This document shows positions 51,735 to 59,875 of a DNA stretch of 64,000 nucleotides, in pieces; position 1 is the stretch's first letter; every line of letters starts with the position of its first letter. Under the pieces are notes generated by a model. The model made no database searches. It was not told the DNA's origin and saw only the letters and a program-made list of their open reading frames with translations. Made by a program: the position numbers and the translations under genes. The stretch is taken from the NCBI GenBank assembly GCA_041392475.1, contig JAWKLZ010000001.1, positions 2,666,001-2,730,000 on the forward strand, given 5' to 3'. This stretch comes from Chitinophagales bacterium. GTDB lineage: Bacteria; Bacteroidota; Bacteroidia; Chitinophagales; UBA2359.

Positions 51735-52924
51735 GTTGTATCTATTTCATGCTTATTCATCCGCCAAATAACCGCCAAACTAACCACGCTGACCACCATA
51801 AAAATAACTCCCGCCACCATCAAAGCTTCTTGCACTGTATAGACATCTGTAATCCAACCCATAAAAGGCGCAAGCACAGCAAAAATCAAGCGAAACATGA
51901 AGGATCGAAGCGACAAAACGGTTGCCCGCATATCAGATGTAGTGTGGCTGTTGATGAAGTTGTTGAAAGTTGGTGTGGCAATGCCTCGCCCGATGTAAAC
52001 CACAAATAAAAAGACGATGCCTACCATTGCAGGAGAAAAAGCTGCACCCAAATATCCTCCTACAATCAACACACAAACGCCCAACATCAAACCGAATGCC
52101 CGAAAATAATTTTCCAGTTTATGGGCAAACCAAGAGGCTATTCCTACGGTAACGTTCAAGGCTGTCCAAAGGATGCCGAAATAAATCAAAGGCACTTCTG
52201 CAAATAGAAAGTAGGGCTGTGCAAACCAAGCAATCGTAATCGTTGCGCCTGCCATGACCGAAGCATAAATGAGTATCCATCGCAGTTCTCGGTTGGCAAT
52301 GAAGGCATAATGAATGGTTTGTTTTATGTTTTGCCAGTTGGTATTGGCAGAAAAAACCTTTGCCCTTTCGGGTTCAATGAGGGTCATTGCTGCAAAAATT
52401 CCAATTGCAGAAATGGCGGTTTGACAGTAAAAAGGGAAAGCTAAAGTGAAATGTGCAGCCAACAATCCTCCTGTTATTCCTGCAATGGCTTCTGCAAAAT
52501 TGCCAATGGCGTAGTATTTTCCTTCCAATCGCATATAGTCTGTGGTGCGGTTGAGTTGTTGCAATGTATCATACAATAAAGCGGAATCTGATCCCGAAAT
52601 GAAACTTGTGCCAATGCCGAGGGTAATTGCTGCAAGGAGAAAACCTACAAAACTGCTGGTGAGACTGTAAAATAAATAGCCTACAAAAATCAAAATACTG
52701 CCTATGACCAACGATTTTTTGCGCCCCAACACATCTCCCAAATAACCTGAAGGCACCTCCATCAATACAACGGCTATGGAGAAAATGGATTGAATGGTCA
52801 TCACCTGCTGCACATCCAAACCATTGTTTTGATAGAAAGGAACAATTATAGGCATGACCAACAAAAACCACTTCGATATTTTGAGCCAATAGAGTTTGTA
52901 TAGATTGGATGCTATATTTGTCAT
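51722..52924 (-). CDS. Major facilitator superfamily transporter
   Basis: 400 residues with about twelve helices. Seen: IVLMEVPSGYLGDVLGRKKSLVIGS, the motif A loop between helices 2 and 3, FLLAAITLGIGTSFISGSDSALLYDTLQ and later FVVYIGRGIATPTFNNFINSH. Of the drug:H+ or sugar-efflux type; substrate unknown. It lies alone on its strand between the Thr-Pro protein and the glycosyltransferase 39 gene, about 54 bases downstream of the latter, with which it may be cotranscribed. Confidence 0.88.
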   Translation of the reverse strand: MTNIASNLYKLYWLKISKWFLLVMPIIVPFYQNNGLDVQQVMTIQSIFSIAVVLMEVPSGYLGDVLGRKKSLVIGSILIFVGYLFYSLTSSFVGFLLAAITLGIGTSFISGSDSALLYDTLQQLNRTTDYMRLEGKYYAIGNFAEAIAGITGGLLAAHFTLAFPFYCQTAISAIGIFAAMTLIEPERAKVFSANTNWQNIKQTIHYAFIANRELRWILIYASVMAGATITIAWFAQPYFLFAEVPLIYFGILWTALNVTVGIASWFAHKLENYFRAFGLMLGVCVLIVGGYLGAAFSPAMVGIVFLFVVYIGRGIATPTFNNFINSHTTSDMRATVLSLRSFMFRLIFAVLAPFMGWITDVYTVQEALMVAGVIFMVVSVVSLAVIWRMNKHEIDTTKKG

Positions 52925-52978
52925 AGGCTAAACTACAAACAAACGATGTGCTTAGTTCCTAATTGCTGCATAATTTTT

Positions 52979-54535
52979 TTATTTAATTTGTTCCCTGATA
53001 ATCAAAATATCTTTATTATTGGAAATGTATTCGGGAAGTCCTTGATTGGTATGGTTTTGAAAAGCGGCAAATTGATAGCCTATCTCCAATAAACTATCCA
53101 ATGTATGCTGTTCGGGATACCAATGATAGGCGTTTACATCCTGATAAAACATCACGTCAGTGTCTTCAAATGCTTTACAATTCAAAATCACCCTTCCTTC
53201 GATTTTTTCTTTAGAAAGATTCTTATAGATTGCAGTATTGTAGATTTTCGTATTTCTCATTTCATTATGAACATCTCTATATTTTGCTATTTCCCAAGGC
53301 TTCAAGGTATAGATACCCATACATACATAAAGAAATACATACAGAAAATATTTTTGGTAAATAGCCAATTTATTGAAAACTAACTCAGACACCGAATAAA
53401 TTCCAAAGGCAATCATTGTCCAAATCAAACTATGAACGGGGAAAGTGAAGGCGGGCATTTTTGTTTGTACGATAGCAGAAAAAAACAAATAAATGATAAT
53501 GCCCATTGAGACAAATGAGATTGTTAAAGATTTTGACACTTTTTTATCTCGAAAGAGTTGAATGATTCCCAATGGAATGAAAATGAGCAGAAATCTTCCA
53601 TACGTTACTTTCATTTGATTGAAGTGAAACCAAATATCGCCGATATGCCCATCCAAGGGTTCAAAAATATGCCGCCTATTGTGTTCATACATGATAGCAC
53701 TTTCTTCGGGAAAAGCGTGTAAGATGTATATTTGCCACGGCATAAACACCACCAAACTGACAAAAAAGGCGAGCAATAGGTGAAGCCATTTGCGGTAATC
53801 TTTTATCCATCCTTCTGACAGAAGAATATACAAGCCCCATCCTCCAAATATCAACAAGCCTGTTAGCCATTTGTTGAGAACTGCTCCTCCAACCAGCATA
53901 CCTACTATCACCACCCATTTGATAGAATAATTGGTTTTCAAATATTTCACAAATGCCCATATACTTGCAGTAACATAAAAAGCAAATGCGGCATCGTTTT
54001 GATCCAAACTAAACCTGCCAGAGGTGAGTTCGAGTTGATAATAAGAAAAGGTGAATAGAAAGCTGGACAGATAAGCAACTGTACCGTCTTTAGTCCAAAA
54101 CTTTGCGATTTCAAAAATCATAAAAATGGAAAGTGTGCCCATTATAACAGATGGCAGTCTCATGGCAATTTCGTTAACGCCAAATATTTTCATGGAAACT
54201 GCCATTTGCCACATAAACAAGGGCTGCTTGTGTACCCATATATGGTTGCAACACCAAGCATCTTTTTGGTATTCCAAAATCGGGTCTATTCGCAACATAG
54301 GGCGAAAGGGAAAGTCCATTAAGTTTTTGGCTACTAAAGCATGATATCTTTCATCCCATTCTTGAAGGTAGGGATCAAAGGATGCAATGGCAAATCTTAG
54401 CATCAGACCTGATAAACCCAACAGAAATAGGGCGAGCTTGTGGTTTTTCTTAAAAAAGAAAACATATAAGCTTGCCAGAGCAGGAAGTGCCGCAGCAATA
54501 AGAGCAAAATTAACTTCGCTGGAATAAAATACCAT
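52979..54535 (-). CDS. ArnT-like glycosyltransferase family 39 protein
   Basis: 518 residues, integral membrane. Multi-pass protein with the family hallmark DPYLQEWDERYHALVAKNLMDFP in the first extracytoplasmic loop (Asp-Glu pair of ArnT/PMT type), PLFMWQMAVSMKIFGVNEIAMRLPSVIMG and FSLDQNDAAFAFY, then about eleven helices and a C-terminal soluble part (FEDTDVMFYQDVNAYHWYP). Such enzymes use lipid-linked sugar donors at the outer face of the inner membrane to modify lipid A, proteins or other glycans. Acceptor not determined. Confidence 0.85.
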   Translation of the reverse strand: MVFYSSEVNFALIAAALPALASLYVFFFKKNHKLALFLLGLSGLMLRFAIASFDPYLQEWDERYHALVAKNLMDFPFRPMLRIDPILEYQKDAWCCNHIWVHKQPLFMWQMAVSMKIFGVNEIAMRLPSVIMGTLSIFMIFEIAKFWTKDGTVAYLSSFLFTFSYYQLELTSGRFSLDQNDAAFAFYVTASIWAFVKYLKTNYSIKWVVIVGMLVGGAVLNKWLTGLLIFGGWGLYILLSEGWIKDYRKWLHLLLAFFVSLVVFMPWQIYILHAFPEESAIMYEHNRRHIFEPLDGHIGDIWFHFNQMKVTYGRFLLIFIPLGIIQLFRDKKVSKSLTISFVSMGIIIYLFFSAIVQTKMPAFTFPVHSLIWTMIAFGIYSVSELVFNKLAIYQKYFLYVFLYVCMGIYTLKPWEIAKYRDVHNEMRNTKIYNTAIYKNLSKEKIEGRVILNCKAFEDTDVMFYQDVNAYHWYPEQHTLDSLLEIGYQFAAFQNHTNQGLPEYISNNKDILIIREQIK

Positions 54536-54665
54536 TGTTCAAAAATTTATTGACTCCCTCTAAATCTCAAATAACTGAATCAAAAAGCTGCAAATATTTT
54601 GTAAAGATAAAAATATAAAAAACTTATGCTACAAAACAATAGGTTCTTATTTACCACATAATTGC

Positions 54666-54673
54666 TAATTTTG
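54666..54673 (+). promoter_or_regulatory. Candidate -7 element of the FKBP lipoprotein gene
   Basis: TAATTTTG matches TAnnTTTG, 70 bases before ATG 54744. No TTG is found 17-23 bases upstream (TTC stands there), so support is partial. Confidence 0.35.
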
Positions 54674-54743
54674 TGGCATCTAAAATAGGAGTGAATACGT
54701 TTTGAGGGTTAGTTAAACTTCAAATTTCAAAAAATCAATATTT

Positions 54744-55214
54744 ATGTATAAGCAAATTATTATTTTCTTCTCCGTTCTATGCATGGGTTTCATTGCAGCT
54801 TGTGATAGCGATATACCCAATGCTACTGTCAGCAGTGAAAACCAAATTCAAGCCTATTTGAGCGCCAATGGCTTGACAACTGTTGCTACAAAAACCGCTT
54901 CTGGATTGTACTACATTATCGAAGAAGAAGGCGTTGGACCACATCCAGTTAGCACTTCAATCGTTACAGTTCACTATCGAGGTACTTTGGCTGATGGAAC
55001 CGTCTTTGATTCGTCTTATGCACGGGGAAAACCATCTTCTTTTGGGCTTAATTCGGTTATTTCAGGATGGAGAGAAGGTATGTTGTTGTTCAAAAGAGGA
55101 ACTACGGGCAAACTAATTGTTCCTTTTGAATTGGCTTATGGCTCAACGGGTAATGGTGACATTCCTCCCAATACTATCATCATTTTTGACATAGAATTGT
55201 TTGATTTTAATTAG
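54744..55214 (+). CDS. FKBP-type peptidyl-prolyl isomerase lipoprotein
   Basis: 156 residues. Signal MYKQIIIFFSVLCMGFIAAC (lipobox IAAC), then one complete FKBP domain: TASGLYYIIEEEG, STSIVTVHYRGTLADGTVFDSSYARGKPSSFGLN, VISGWREGMLLFKRGTTGKLIVPFELAYG, IPPNTIIIFDIELFDF. The active-site aromatics are well kept, unlike the second protein at 19847. Lipid-anchored folding helper. It is followed at once by the first MITE-like copy. Confidence 0.93.
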   Translation: MYKQIIIFFSVLCMGFIAACDSDIPNATVSSENQIQAYLSANGLTTVATKTASGLYYIIEEEGVGPHPVSTSIVTVHYRGTLADGTVFDSSYARGKPSSFGLNSVISGWREGMLLFKRGTTGKLIVPFELAYGSTGNGDIPPNTIIIFDIELFDFN

Positions 55215-55237
55215 TACAGTGATTAGTGATTAATCAC

Positions 55238-55244
55238 GTTGTCA
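55238..55244. repeat. Left target-site duplication (GTTGTCA) of MITE copy A
   Basis: GTTGTCA abuts the left end of the element at 55245-55472 and the same seven bases abut its right end (55473-55479). If the last C of the element belongs to the target, the duplication is eight bases (CGTTGTCA). Confidence 0.6.
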
Positions 55245-55472
55245 GAGTGCATCTCAAATTATCACGTTTTGAAAATTATTTGACAAATGGTGACGGTGCT
55301 ATGCACCTTAAAAACTTTTATCTTCCACGCGCTACAAACAGAGACGGAACTATGCTCCTAAGAGATTGCTTATCAGAAGCGTAGCTCCGCTCCTATTTGT
55401 AGGACATTATTGGATGAGTCAATAAAAGGTACTACGTACCGACACCACCTTTCGACAATTTGGGATGCACCC
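55245..55472. mobile_element. MITE-like element, copy A, 228 bp
   Basis: Same element as that at 59555-59782 with the same length, but more decayed. The right end reads GACAATTTGGGATGCACCC, while the left end has drifted to GAGTGCATCTCAAATTATC. The internal stem around CTACAAAC...TTTGTAG is present with several mismatches. The element has no open frame. The GTTGTCA repeat flanks it. It lies between the FKBP lipoprotein gene and the methyltransferase gene at 55518; its right end is 45 bases before that start, so it may affect transcription there. Confidence 0.7.
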
Positions 55473-55479
55473 GTTGTCA
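55473..55479. repeat. Right target-site duplication (GTTGTCA) of MITE copy A
   Basis: Second copy of GTTGTCA at the right end of the element at 55245-55472. Confidence 0.6.
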
Positions 55480-55517
55480 TTTATTCAATTCTTCCATTTT
55501 GTAAAAAATGTAAAACA

Positions 55518-56342
55518 ATGAAAAACGCTCTAAAAAGCATCTTTAGACCTTTTATAAAAAACAATATCAGTTGGAGCTTATTGAAGCCTATTGCGGCTTT
55601 AGGAAGTTTTATGAAGTATGAGCGAACGGTCATAGAAAGTAAGGGCAAGTTTGATTACCTTTTTACCGATTTGAAAGTACAAAATGGTCCTTTTAAAGGA
55701 CTTACCTATCCTTCCTTGGATTTTGAAGCCGATTTGTTGTATCCTAAACTTATAGGCAGTTATGAGCAAGAAATCCATGATTGTATTGATGAATTATGCG
55801 CTCAAAATTATGCAGAAATCATCAATATTGGTTGTGCAGAAGGATATTATGCAGTAGGTATGGCCATGAGAATGCCTGAAACTACGGTATATGCTTATGA
55901 TACAGACGAGAAGGAGCAGAAGTTGTGTCGAGAAATGGCTGCACTGAATAAGGTAAATGACAGGGTGATTATTGGAGGAGAATATACTGCTACAGATTTG
56001 GGCAATAGGAGTTTTGAAGGAAAAACCTTGATTGTGTGTGATTGTGAAGGGGCTGAGAAATATTTATTTACGCCTCAAAATATAGGCAATCTAAAACATT
56101 GTGATTTTTTGATTGAAATGCACGATTGTTTTGATATGACCATTTCAACCTACCTTACAAACCTTTTACAAGATACCCACAGACTCGAATTTGTCAAGAG
56201 TATTGACGCTATTGAAAAAGCAAAGACTTATGATTATGTCGTAGCAAAAGACTTGAGCTTGGAAGAAAAAAGGGAAATTTATAGCGAAAATAGAATTACG
56301 ATTATGGAATGGATGATTGCTTGGGCTAAAGAACCAGAATAA
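55518..56342 (+). CDS. SAM-dependent methyltransferase (FkbM-like group)
   Basis: 274 residues from ATG 55518. An open extension to 55410 exists, but its first 30 or so residues are translated from the mobile element and should be left out. Seen: IINIGCAEGYYAVGMAMRMP, the SAM-binding motif I, VYAYDTDEKEQKLC (motif II), and LIVCDCEGAEKYLF with FLIEMHDCFD, which fits an FkbM-like class I fold. FkbM-type enzymes usually methylate sugar or polyketide hydroxyls, but substrate is not determined. Convergent with apaG. Confidence 0.75.
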   Translation: MKNALKSIFRPFIKNNISWSLLKPIAALGSFMKYERTVIESKGKFDYLFTDLKVQNGPFKGLTYPSLDFEADLLYPKLIGSYEQEIHDCIDELCAQNYAEIINIGCAEGYYAVGMAMRMPETTVYAYDTDEKEQKLCREMAALNKVNDRVIIGGEYTATDLGNRSFEGKTLIVCDCEGAEKYLFTPQNIGNLKHCDFLIEMHDCFDMTISTYLTNLLQDTHRLEFVKSIDAIEKAKTYDYVVAKDLSLEEKREIYSENRITIMEWMIAWAKEPE

Positions 56343-56416
56343 TTTTATACACTCATTGAAGCATTCAGAACAATCTGTTATTATCAGGAAAATTCAAGAG
56401 TCTGTGGCCATTTTCT

Positions 56417-56806
56417 TCAATTCATTTTGGCAGGAACAATCATTTTGAAAGTAGGAATCTCTACTTCAAAGTTTTTTTCGTCGCTAAACCGCTGCATGAG
56501 AAAAGTACCCCTCATCCAACCCATTTCAGAATGAAGATGGCATCCTGACACATATTGATGGCGTTCGTTGGGTTCTAAGATAGGCTGCTGTCCAACGACT
56601 CCTTCCCCCTCTACTTCACGTGTAGTCATCTGTCCCGTATCAAAAATATACCAGTGCCTTCTCAACAATTGTACAGTAAGTTTACTTTGATTCTCAATCG
56701 TAATCCGATACGCAAATACATGTTGGGCAGCAGCAGGTTGTGATTGTTGGGCATGATAAAACACCTCCACACTTACCTTTATCCCCTGTGTAATAGCTGT
56801 TTGCAT
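56417..56806 (-). CDS. apaG: ApaG protein
   Basis: 129 residues. Small FN3-like domain protein; ApaG is linked to divalent-metal efflux in enteric bacteria and its molecular role is unsettled. Seen: TQGIKVSVEVFYHAQQSQPAAAQHVFAYRITIENQ, LLRRHWYIFDTGQM, EGVVGQQPILEPNERHQYVSG and MGWMRGTFLMQ. It is placed 17 bases downstream of gmk on the same strand. Confidence 0.93.
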   Translation of the reverse strand: MQTAITQGIKVSVEVFYHAQQSQPAAAQHVFAYRITIENQSKLTVQLLRRHWYIFDTGQMTTREVEGEGVVGQQPILEPNERHQYVSGCHLHSEMGWMRGTFLMQRFSDEKNFEVEIPTFKMIVPAKMN

Positions 56807-56823
56807 AATCTATAAAAATTATC

Positions 56824-57441
56824 TTAAACCTCTTCAACGGTAGCTTTCTTCAACTTTTTTTTTCTTAGGTCTTTTTTATTGATCAAAAAATTTTTGACAA
56901 TCTCGTAAGCATCTGTTTTTGCTATTTCCAAAATATCATTGACCACTACTTTGTCAAACTTTGGAGCATATTCATTTTCTCTACTCGCTTTTTCAACCCT
57001 CATTTCCAAAGTTTCTGCAGATTCAGAGTTGCGCCGTTGCAGTCGTTCTCGAAGCACGCCCAATGAAGGAGCTTGTACAAAAACAGTTATTGCTCGTTTG
57101 CCGTAGTATTTTTTGATGTTCAAAGCACCTTCAACGTCCACATCAAAAATAACATGCTTTCCTTCATCCAATAAGCGGTTCACTTCTTCAATCAAGGTGC
57201 CATAGAAATTACCATCATACACCTCTTGATACTCCAAAAACTCATTATTTCTCAACTTCTCTTCAAACTCTTCCTTTGTCAAAAAGTAATAATCTTTATC
57301 GTTTTTTTCACCTTCCCTGCGACTGCGAGTAGTGGCAGAAACCGAAAAGGCAAGGTTATCAATCTTATTCAATAAGTGCTTGACCAATGTGGTTTTGCCT
57401 GCCCCAGAAGGAGCGGTAAATACAATAAGTTTACTTTTCAC
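56824..57441 (-). CDS. gmk: Guanylate kinase
   Basis: 205 residues. Phosphorylates GMP to GDP with ATP. P-loop at about 12-18 (SGAGKTT), with APS in place of the usual GPS before it, then FSVSATTRSRREGEKNDKDYYFL (GMP binding), FLEYQEVYDGNFYGT and VIFDVDVEGALNIKKYY. Adenylate-type lid RRNSESAETLEMR is visible. The yicC-type gene lies 47 bases upstream on the same strand; the yicC-gmk pair is a common bacterial arrangement. Confidence 0.95.
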   Translation of the reverse strand: MKSKLIVFTAPSGAGKTTLVKHLLNKIDNLAFSVSATTRSRREGEKNDKDYYFLTKEEFEEKLRNNEFLEYQEVYDGNFYGTLIEEVNRLLDEGKHVIFDVDVEGALNIKKYYGKRAITVFVQAPSLGVLRERLQRRNSESAETLEMRVEKASRENEYAPKFDKVVVNDILEIAKTDAYEIVKNFLINKKDLRKKKLKKATVEEV

Positions 57442-57488
57442 GGCTGTGATTTTGTTTTAAGTTAATTAAAGTCTCTCTTACTTCAACA

Positions 57489-58364
57489 TCAAACAATATT
57501 CAAAAGTTGCTCTTTTATCTTTTCTAAATCATCTTTCATTTGAATCACAAAAGATTGAATTTTAGCATGATTTGCCTTAGAACCAATCGTATTAATTTCC
57601 CTACCCATCTCTTGAGCAATGAAACCGAGTTTTTTACCTTTCATCATCTTTTGAAACTCCAACTCCTTTAAGAAATGTGTGCAGTGACTCGTCAGTCTCA
57701 CCACTTCCTCATTAATATCTAACTTCTCAAGGTAGTAAATAAGTTCCTGCTCAAAGCGATTCATATCCACTTTTTCCCTACCAACGATTTCATTCAGTGA
57801 GTTTTGAATACGGTCTTTGATTGTCGCCATTCGCTCTGGAACCAAGGCTTCTATTTCAGATAAGTTGTTCTGTATGCTTTCTACTCGATTTTTCAAATCT
57901 GTCGCAGTACTATCTCCCTCCGTTTTCCTAAATTGCTGAAAATTAGTCAATGCCTCCTCTACAACTTTCATCACCCGTTCCCACTCCTCACTACTCACAT
58001 CCATTTTAGCAGTCGTCAAAATATCAGGAATACGCATAATAACCGTCAATAAATCGTCTTTGGGAAGGCTCAATTCATCACTTAAATCTGCCAACTCCTT
58101 GAAATAAGATTTAATAACCTGTTTGTTGATAGTATAACTCTGAACACCTGCCAAATCTTCAACGGTAAAATACACATCTATCTTTCCCCTCAACAATTTA
58201 TTGGAAAGTAATTTTCTAAGAATCAGCTCCTTACTTCTATATAGTTGAGGCAAGCGAACGCTTACATCAAAACTTTTACTATTTACAGAACGAATCTCAA
58301 CAGTTAACACCTTATCAGGCAAATTACCAACGGCTTTGCCATAACCTGTCATTGAATAAAGCAT
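57489..58364 (-). CDS. yicC: YicC/YloC family endoribonuclease
   Basis: 291 residues. Starts MLYSMTGYGKAVG, the family hallmark, followed by LTVEIRSVNSKSFDVSVRLPQ and a helical C-terminus with EKVDMNRFEQELIYYLEKLDINEEVVRLTSHCTHF and KLGFIAQEMGREINTIGSKANHAKIQSFVIQMKDDLEKIKEQLLNIV. YicC proteins are ribonucleases connected with small-RNA turnover in proteobacteria; the role here is inferred by family. Divergent from rlmN and upstream of gmk. Confidence 0.93.
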   Translation of the reverse strand: MLYSMTGYGKAVGNLPDKVLTVEIRSVNSKSFDVSVRLPQLYRSKELILRKLLSNKLLRGKIDVYFTVEDLAGVQSYTINKQVIKSYFKELADLSDELSLPKDDLLTVIMRIPDILTTAKMDVSSEEWERVMKVVEEALTNFQQFRKTEGDSTATDLKNRVESIQNNLSEIEALVPERMATIKDRIQNSLNEIVGREKVDMNRFEQELIYYLEKLDINEEVVRLTSHCTHFLKELEFQKMMKGKKLGFIAQEMGREINTIGSKANHAKIQSFVIQMKDDLEKIKEQLLNIV

Positions 58365-58378
58365 ACGATAAATTTCCG

Positions 58379-58386
58379 CAAATGTA
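58379..58386 (-). promoter_or_regulatory. Candidate -7 element of the yicC gene
   Basis: Reads TACATTTG on the minus strand, matching TAnnTTTG, with the start codon at 58364 just 14 bases downstream, which would give a very short leader. No well-spaced -33 element is visible. Confidence 0.35.
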
Positions 58387-58436
58387 CGATTTTAGTTTGA
58401 AAACATACCGTTTCAGCAATTTACTGTAATTTTGCA

Positions 58437-58444
58437 GTCATCAA
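58437..58444 (+). promoter_or_regulatory. Candidate -7 element of rlmN
   Basis: TAATTTTG, a match to TAnnTTTG, 26 bases before ATG 58471. The TTTG at 58396 is too far (37 bases) to be its partner. Confidence 0.35.
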
Positions 58445-58470
58445 GTCAAATAAAATAGGCGGCTTCTACC

Positions 58471-59508
58471 ATGAACAAAAAAAACATACGCTCTCTATCC
58501 CTCGAACAGCTGCAACAAGTAGTGATAGAACTGGGCGATAAACCCTTCAGGGCGAAACAGATTTACCACTGGCTTTGGCAAAAAGCTGCTCACAGTTTCG
58601 ACGAAATGTTGAATATTCCCAAAAAACTGATTGAGCAACTCAGAGAACAATATGCCATTCTTCCCGTCCAAATTGCCAAGAAACAGGTAAGCAATGATGG
58701 AACCGTCAAGTTTGGTTTTCAATTATTTGACTCCCATATTGTGGAAGGCGTATTGATTCCTTCACCCGATTTGACCCGCATGACCGCTTGCGTATCTTCG
58801 CAGGTCGGCTGTAGTTTGGCTTGCAGTTTCTGTGCCACGGGACTGTTGGACAGAAAACGCAATTTGACCGCAGATGAAATTTTTGACCAAGTAGTCTTTA
58901 TCAAACAAGAAGCCGAAAAACGCTACAATCAGCCCCTCACCAACATCGTCTATATGGGTATGGGCGAACCCCTACTCAACTACAAAGAAGTAGTAAGAAG
59001 CACCGAGCGCATCACTGCACCCGACGGCCTCAATATGTCTGCCAAACGCATAACAGTCTCAACAGCAGGCATCTCCAAAATGATCAGAAAATTAGCTGAT
59101 GATGACACCAAATTCAATCTTGCCGTTTCGCTTCACGCTGCCAACGACACCAAACGCAACGAAATAATGGCAATCAATGAAACCAACTCCTTAGAAGTAT
59201 TGGCGGATGCTCTTCGATATTATTACGAAAAATTAGGCAGACAAGTCACCTATGAATACATCGCCTTCAACTCCTTCAATGACAGCATAGAAGATGCCGA
59301 AGAGCTTGTCAAATTCTGCAAAATCATTCCTTCAAAAGTCAATATCATCGAATACAACACCGTTGCAGGTTTGGATTTCTTCAAAACTACAGAAGACCGT
59401 TTGGAGAAATTTCAAAAATATGTCGAATCACAAGGCATTACCGCTACCCTTCGCCGAAGCCGAGGCAAAGACATTGACGCAGCTTGTGGACAGTTGGCTA
59501 ATAAGTGA
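58471..59508 (+). CDS. rlmN: Dual-specificity 23S rRNA/tRNA adenine C2 methyltransferase RlmN
   Basis: 345 residues. Radical-SAM enzyme that methylates C2 of A2503 in 23S rRNA and A37 of some tRNAs. Iron-sulfur ligands Cys114, Cys118 and Cys121 in CSLACSFC, then MGMGEPLLNY, VSTAGISKMIRKL, LAVSLHAANDTKRNEIM and GITATLRRSRGKDIDAACGQL (the mobile Cys). The pair of conserved cysteines used for catalysis is present at the C-terminus. Starts at ATG 58471, divergent from yicC by 106 bases. The second MITE copy follows its 3' end. Confidence 0.95.
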   Translation: MNKKNIRSLSLEQLQQVVIELGDKPFRAKQIYHWLWQKAAHSFDEMLNIPKKLIEQLREQYAILPVQIAKKQVSNDGTVKFGFQLFDSHIVEGVLIPSPDLTRMTACVSSQVGCSLACSFCATGLLDRKRNLTADEIFDQVVFIKQEAEKRYNQPLTNIVYMGMGEPLLNYKEVVRSTERITAPDGLNMSAKRITVSTAGISKMIRKLADDDTKFNLAVSLHAANDTKRNEIMAINETNSLEVLADALRYYYEKLGRQVTYEYIAFNSFNDSIEDAEELVKFCKIIPSKVNIIEYNTVAGLDFFKTTEDRLEKFQKYVESQGITATLRRSRGKDIDAACGQLANK

Positions 59509-59546
59509 CGATGGACGACAGACGGTTTACGAGGGACGAAAAATTG

Positions 59547-59554
59547 GATGCTGT
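59547..59554. repeat. Left 8-bp target-site duplication (GATGCTGT) of MITE copy B
   Basis: GATGCTGT abuts the left end of the element at 59555-59782; an identical octamer is found at 59783-59790 beyond the right end. Confidence 0.75.
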
Positions 59555-59782
59555 GGGTGCATCCCAAATTGTCATATTTTGAAAAATTATTTGACAACTG
59601 GTGACGGTGCTACGCACCTCAAAACATTTTATCTTCCACACTCTACAAACAGAGTCGGAGCTACGCTCCTGATATGCAATTTTTTAGGAGCGTAGCTCCG
59701 ACCCTGTTTGTAGGACATTATTGAAGGAGTCAATAAAAGGTACAGCGTACCGACACCACTTACGACAATTTGGGATGCACCC
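59555..59782. mobile_element. MITE-like element, copy B, 228 bp, intact
   Basis: Non-coding element with perfect 19-bp inverted ends: GGGTGCATCCCAAATTGTC at 59555-59573 and GACAATTTGGGATGCACCC at 59764-59782. The middle is a near-perfect hairpin of 28-base arms (59643-59670 and 59686-59713; core GTCGGAGCTACGCTCCT against its complement, one mismatch) around a 15-base loop, and smaller palindromes (GGTGCTACGCACC, GGTACAGCGTACC) mirror each other. A perfect 8-bp duplication flanks the element. It lies between rlmN and the methyltransferase gene at 59876. The rest of the gap 59509-59875 holds only short linker sequence. Confidence 0.85.
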
Positions 59783-59790
59783 GATGCTGT
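59783..59790. repeat. Right 8-bp target-site duplication (GATGCTGT) of MITE copy B
   Basis: Second copy of GATGCTGT directly after the right inverted end of the element at 59555-59782. Confidence 0.75.
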
Positions 59791-59875
59791 TCAGATTACA
59801 AAAGTTTTGAAAATTTTTGTAATCTTTGATGACTCCATTTTCATTTAACTTTTCATTTAGATTTTAATTTCCCAA

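Noticed and set aside
55410..55517. Upstream extension of the methyltransferase gene
   Set aside because: These codons are translated from the right end of the mobile element and are unlike the family; ATG 55518 is chosen.
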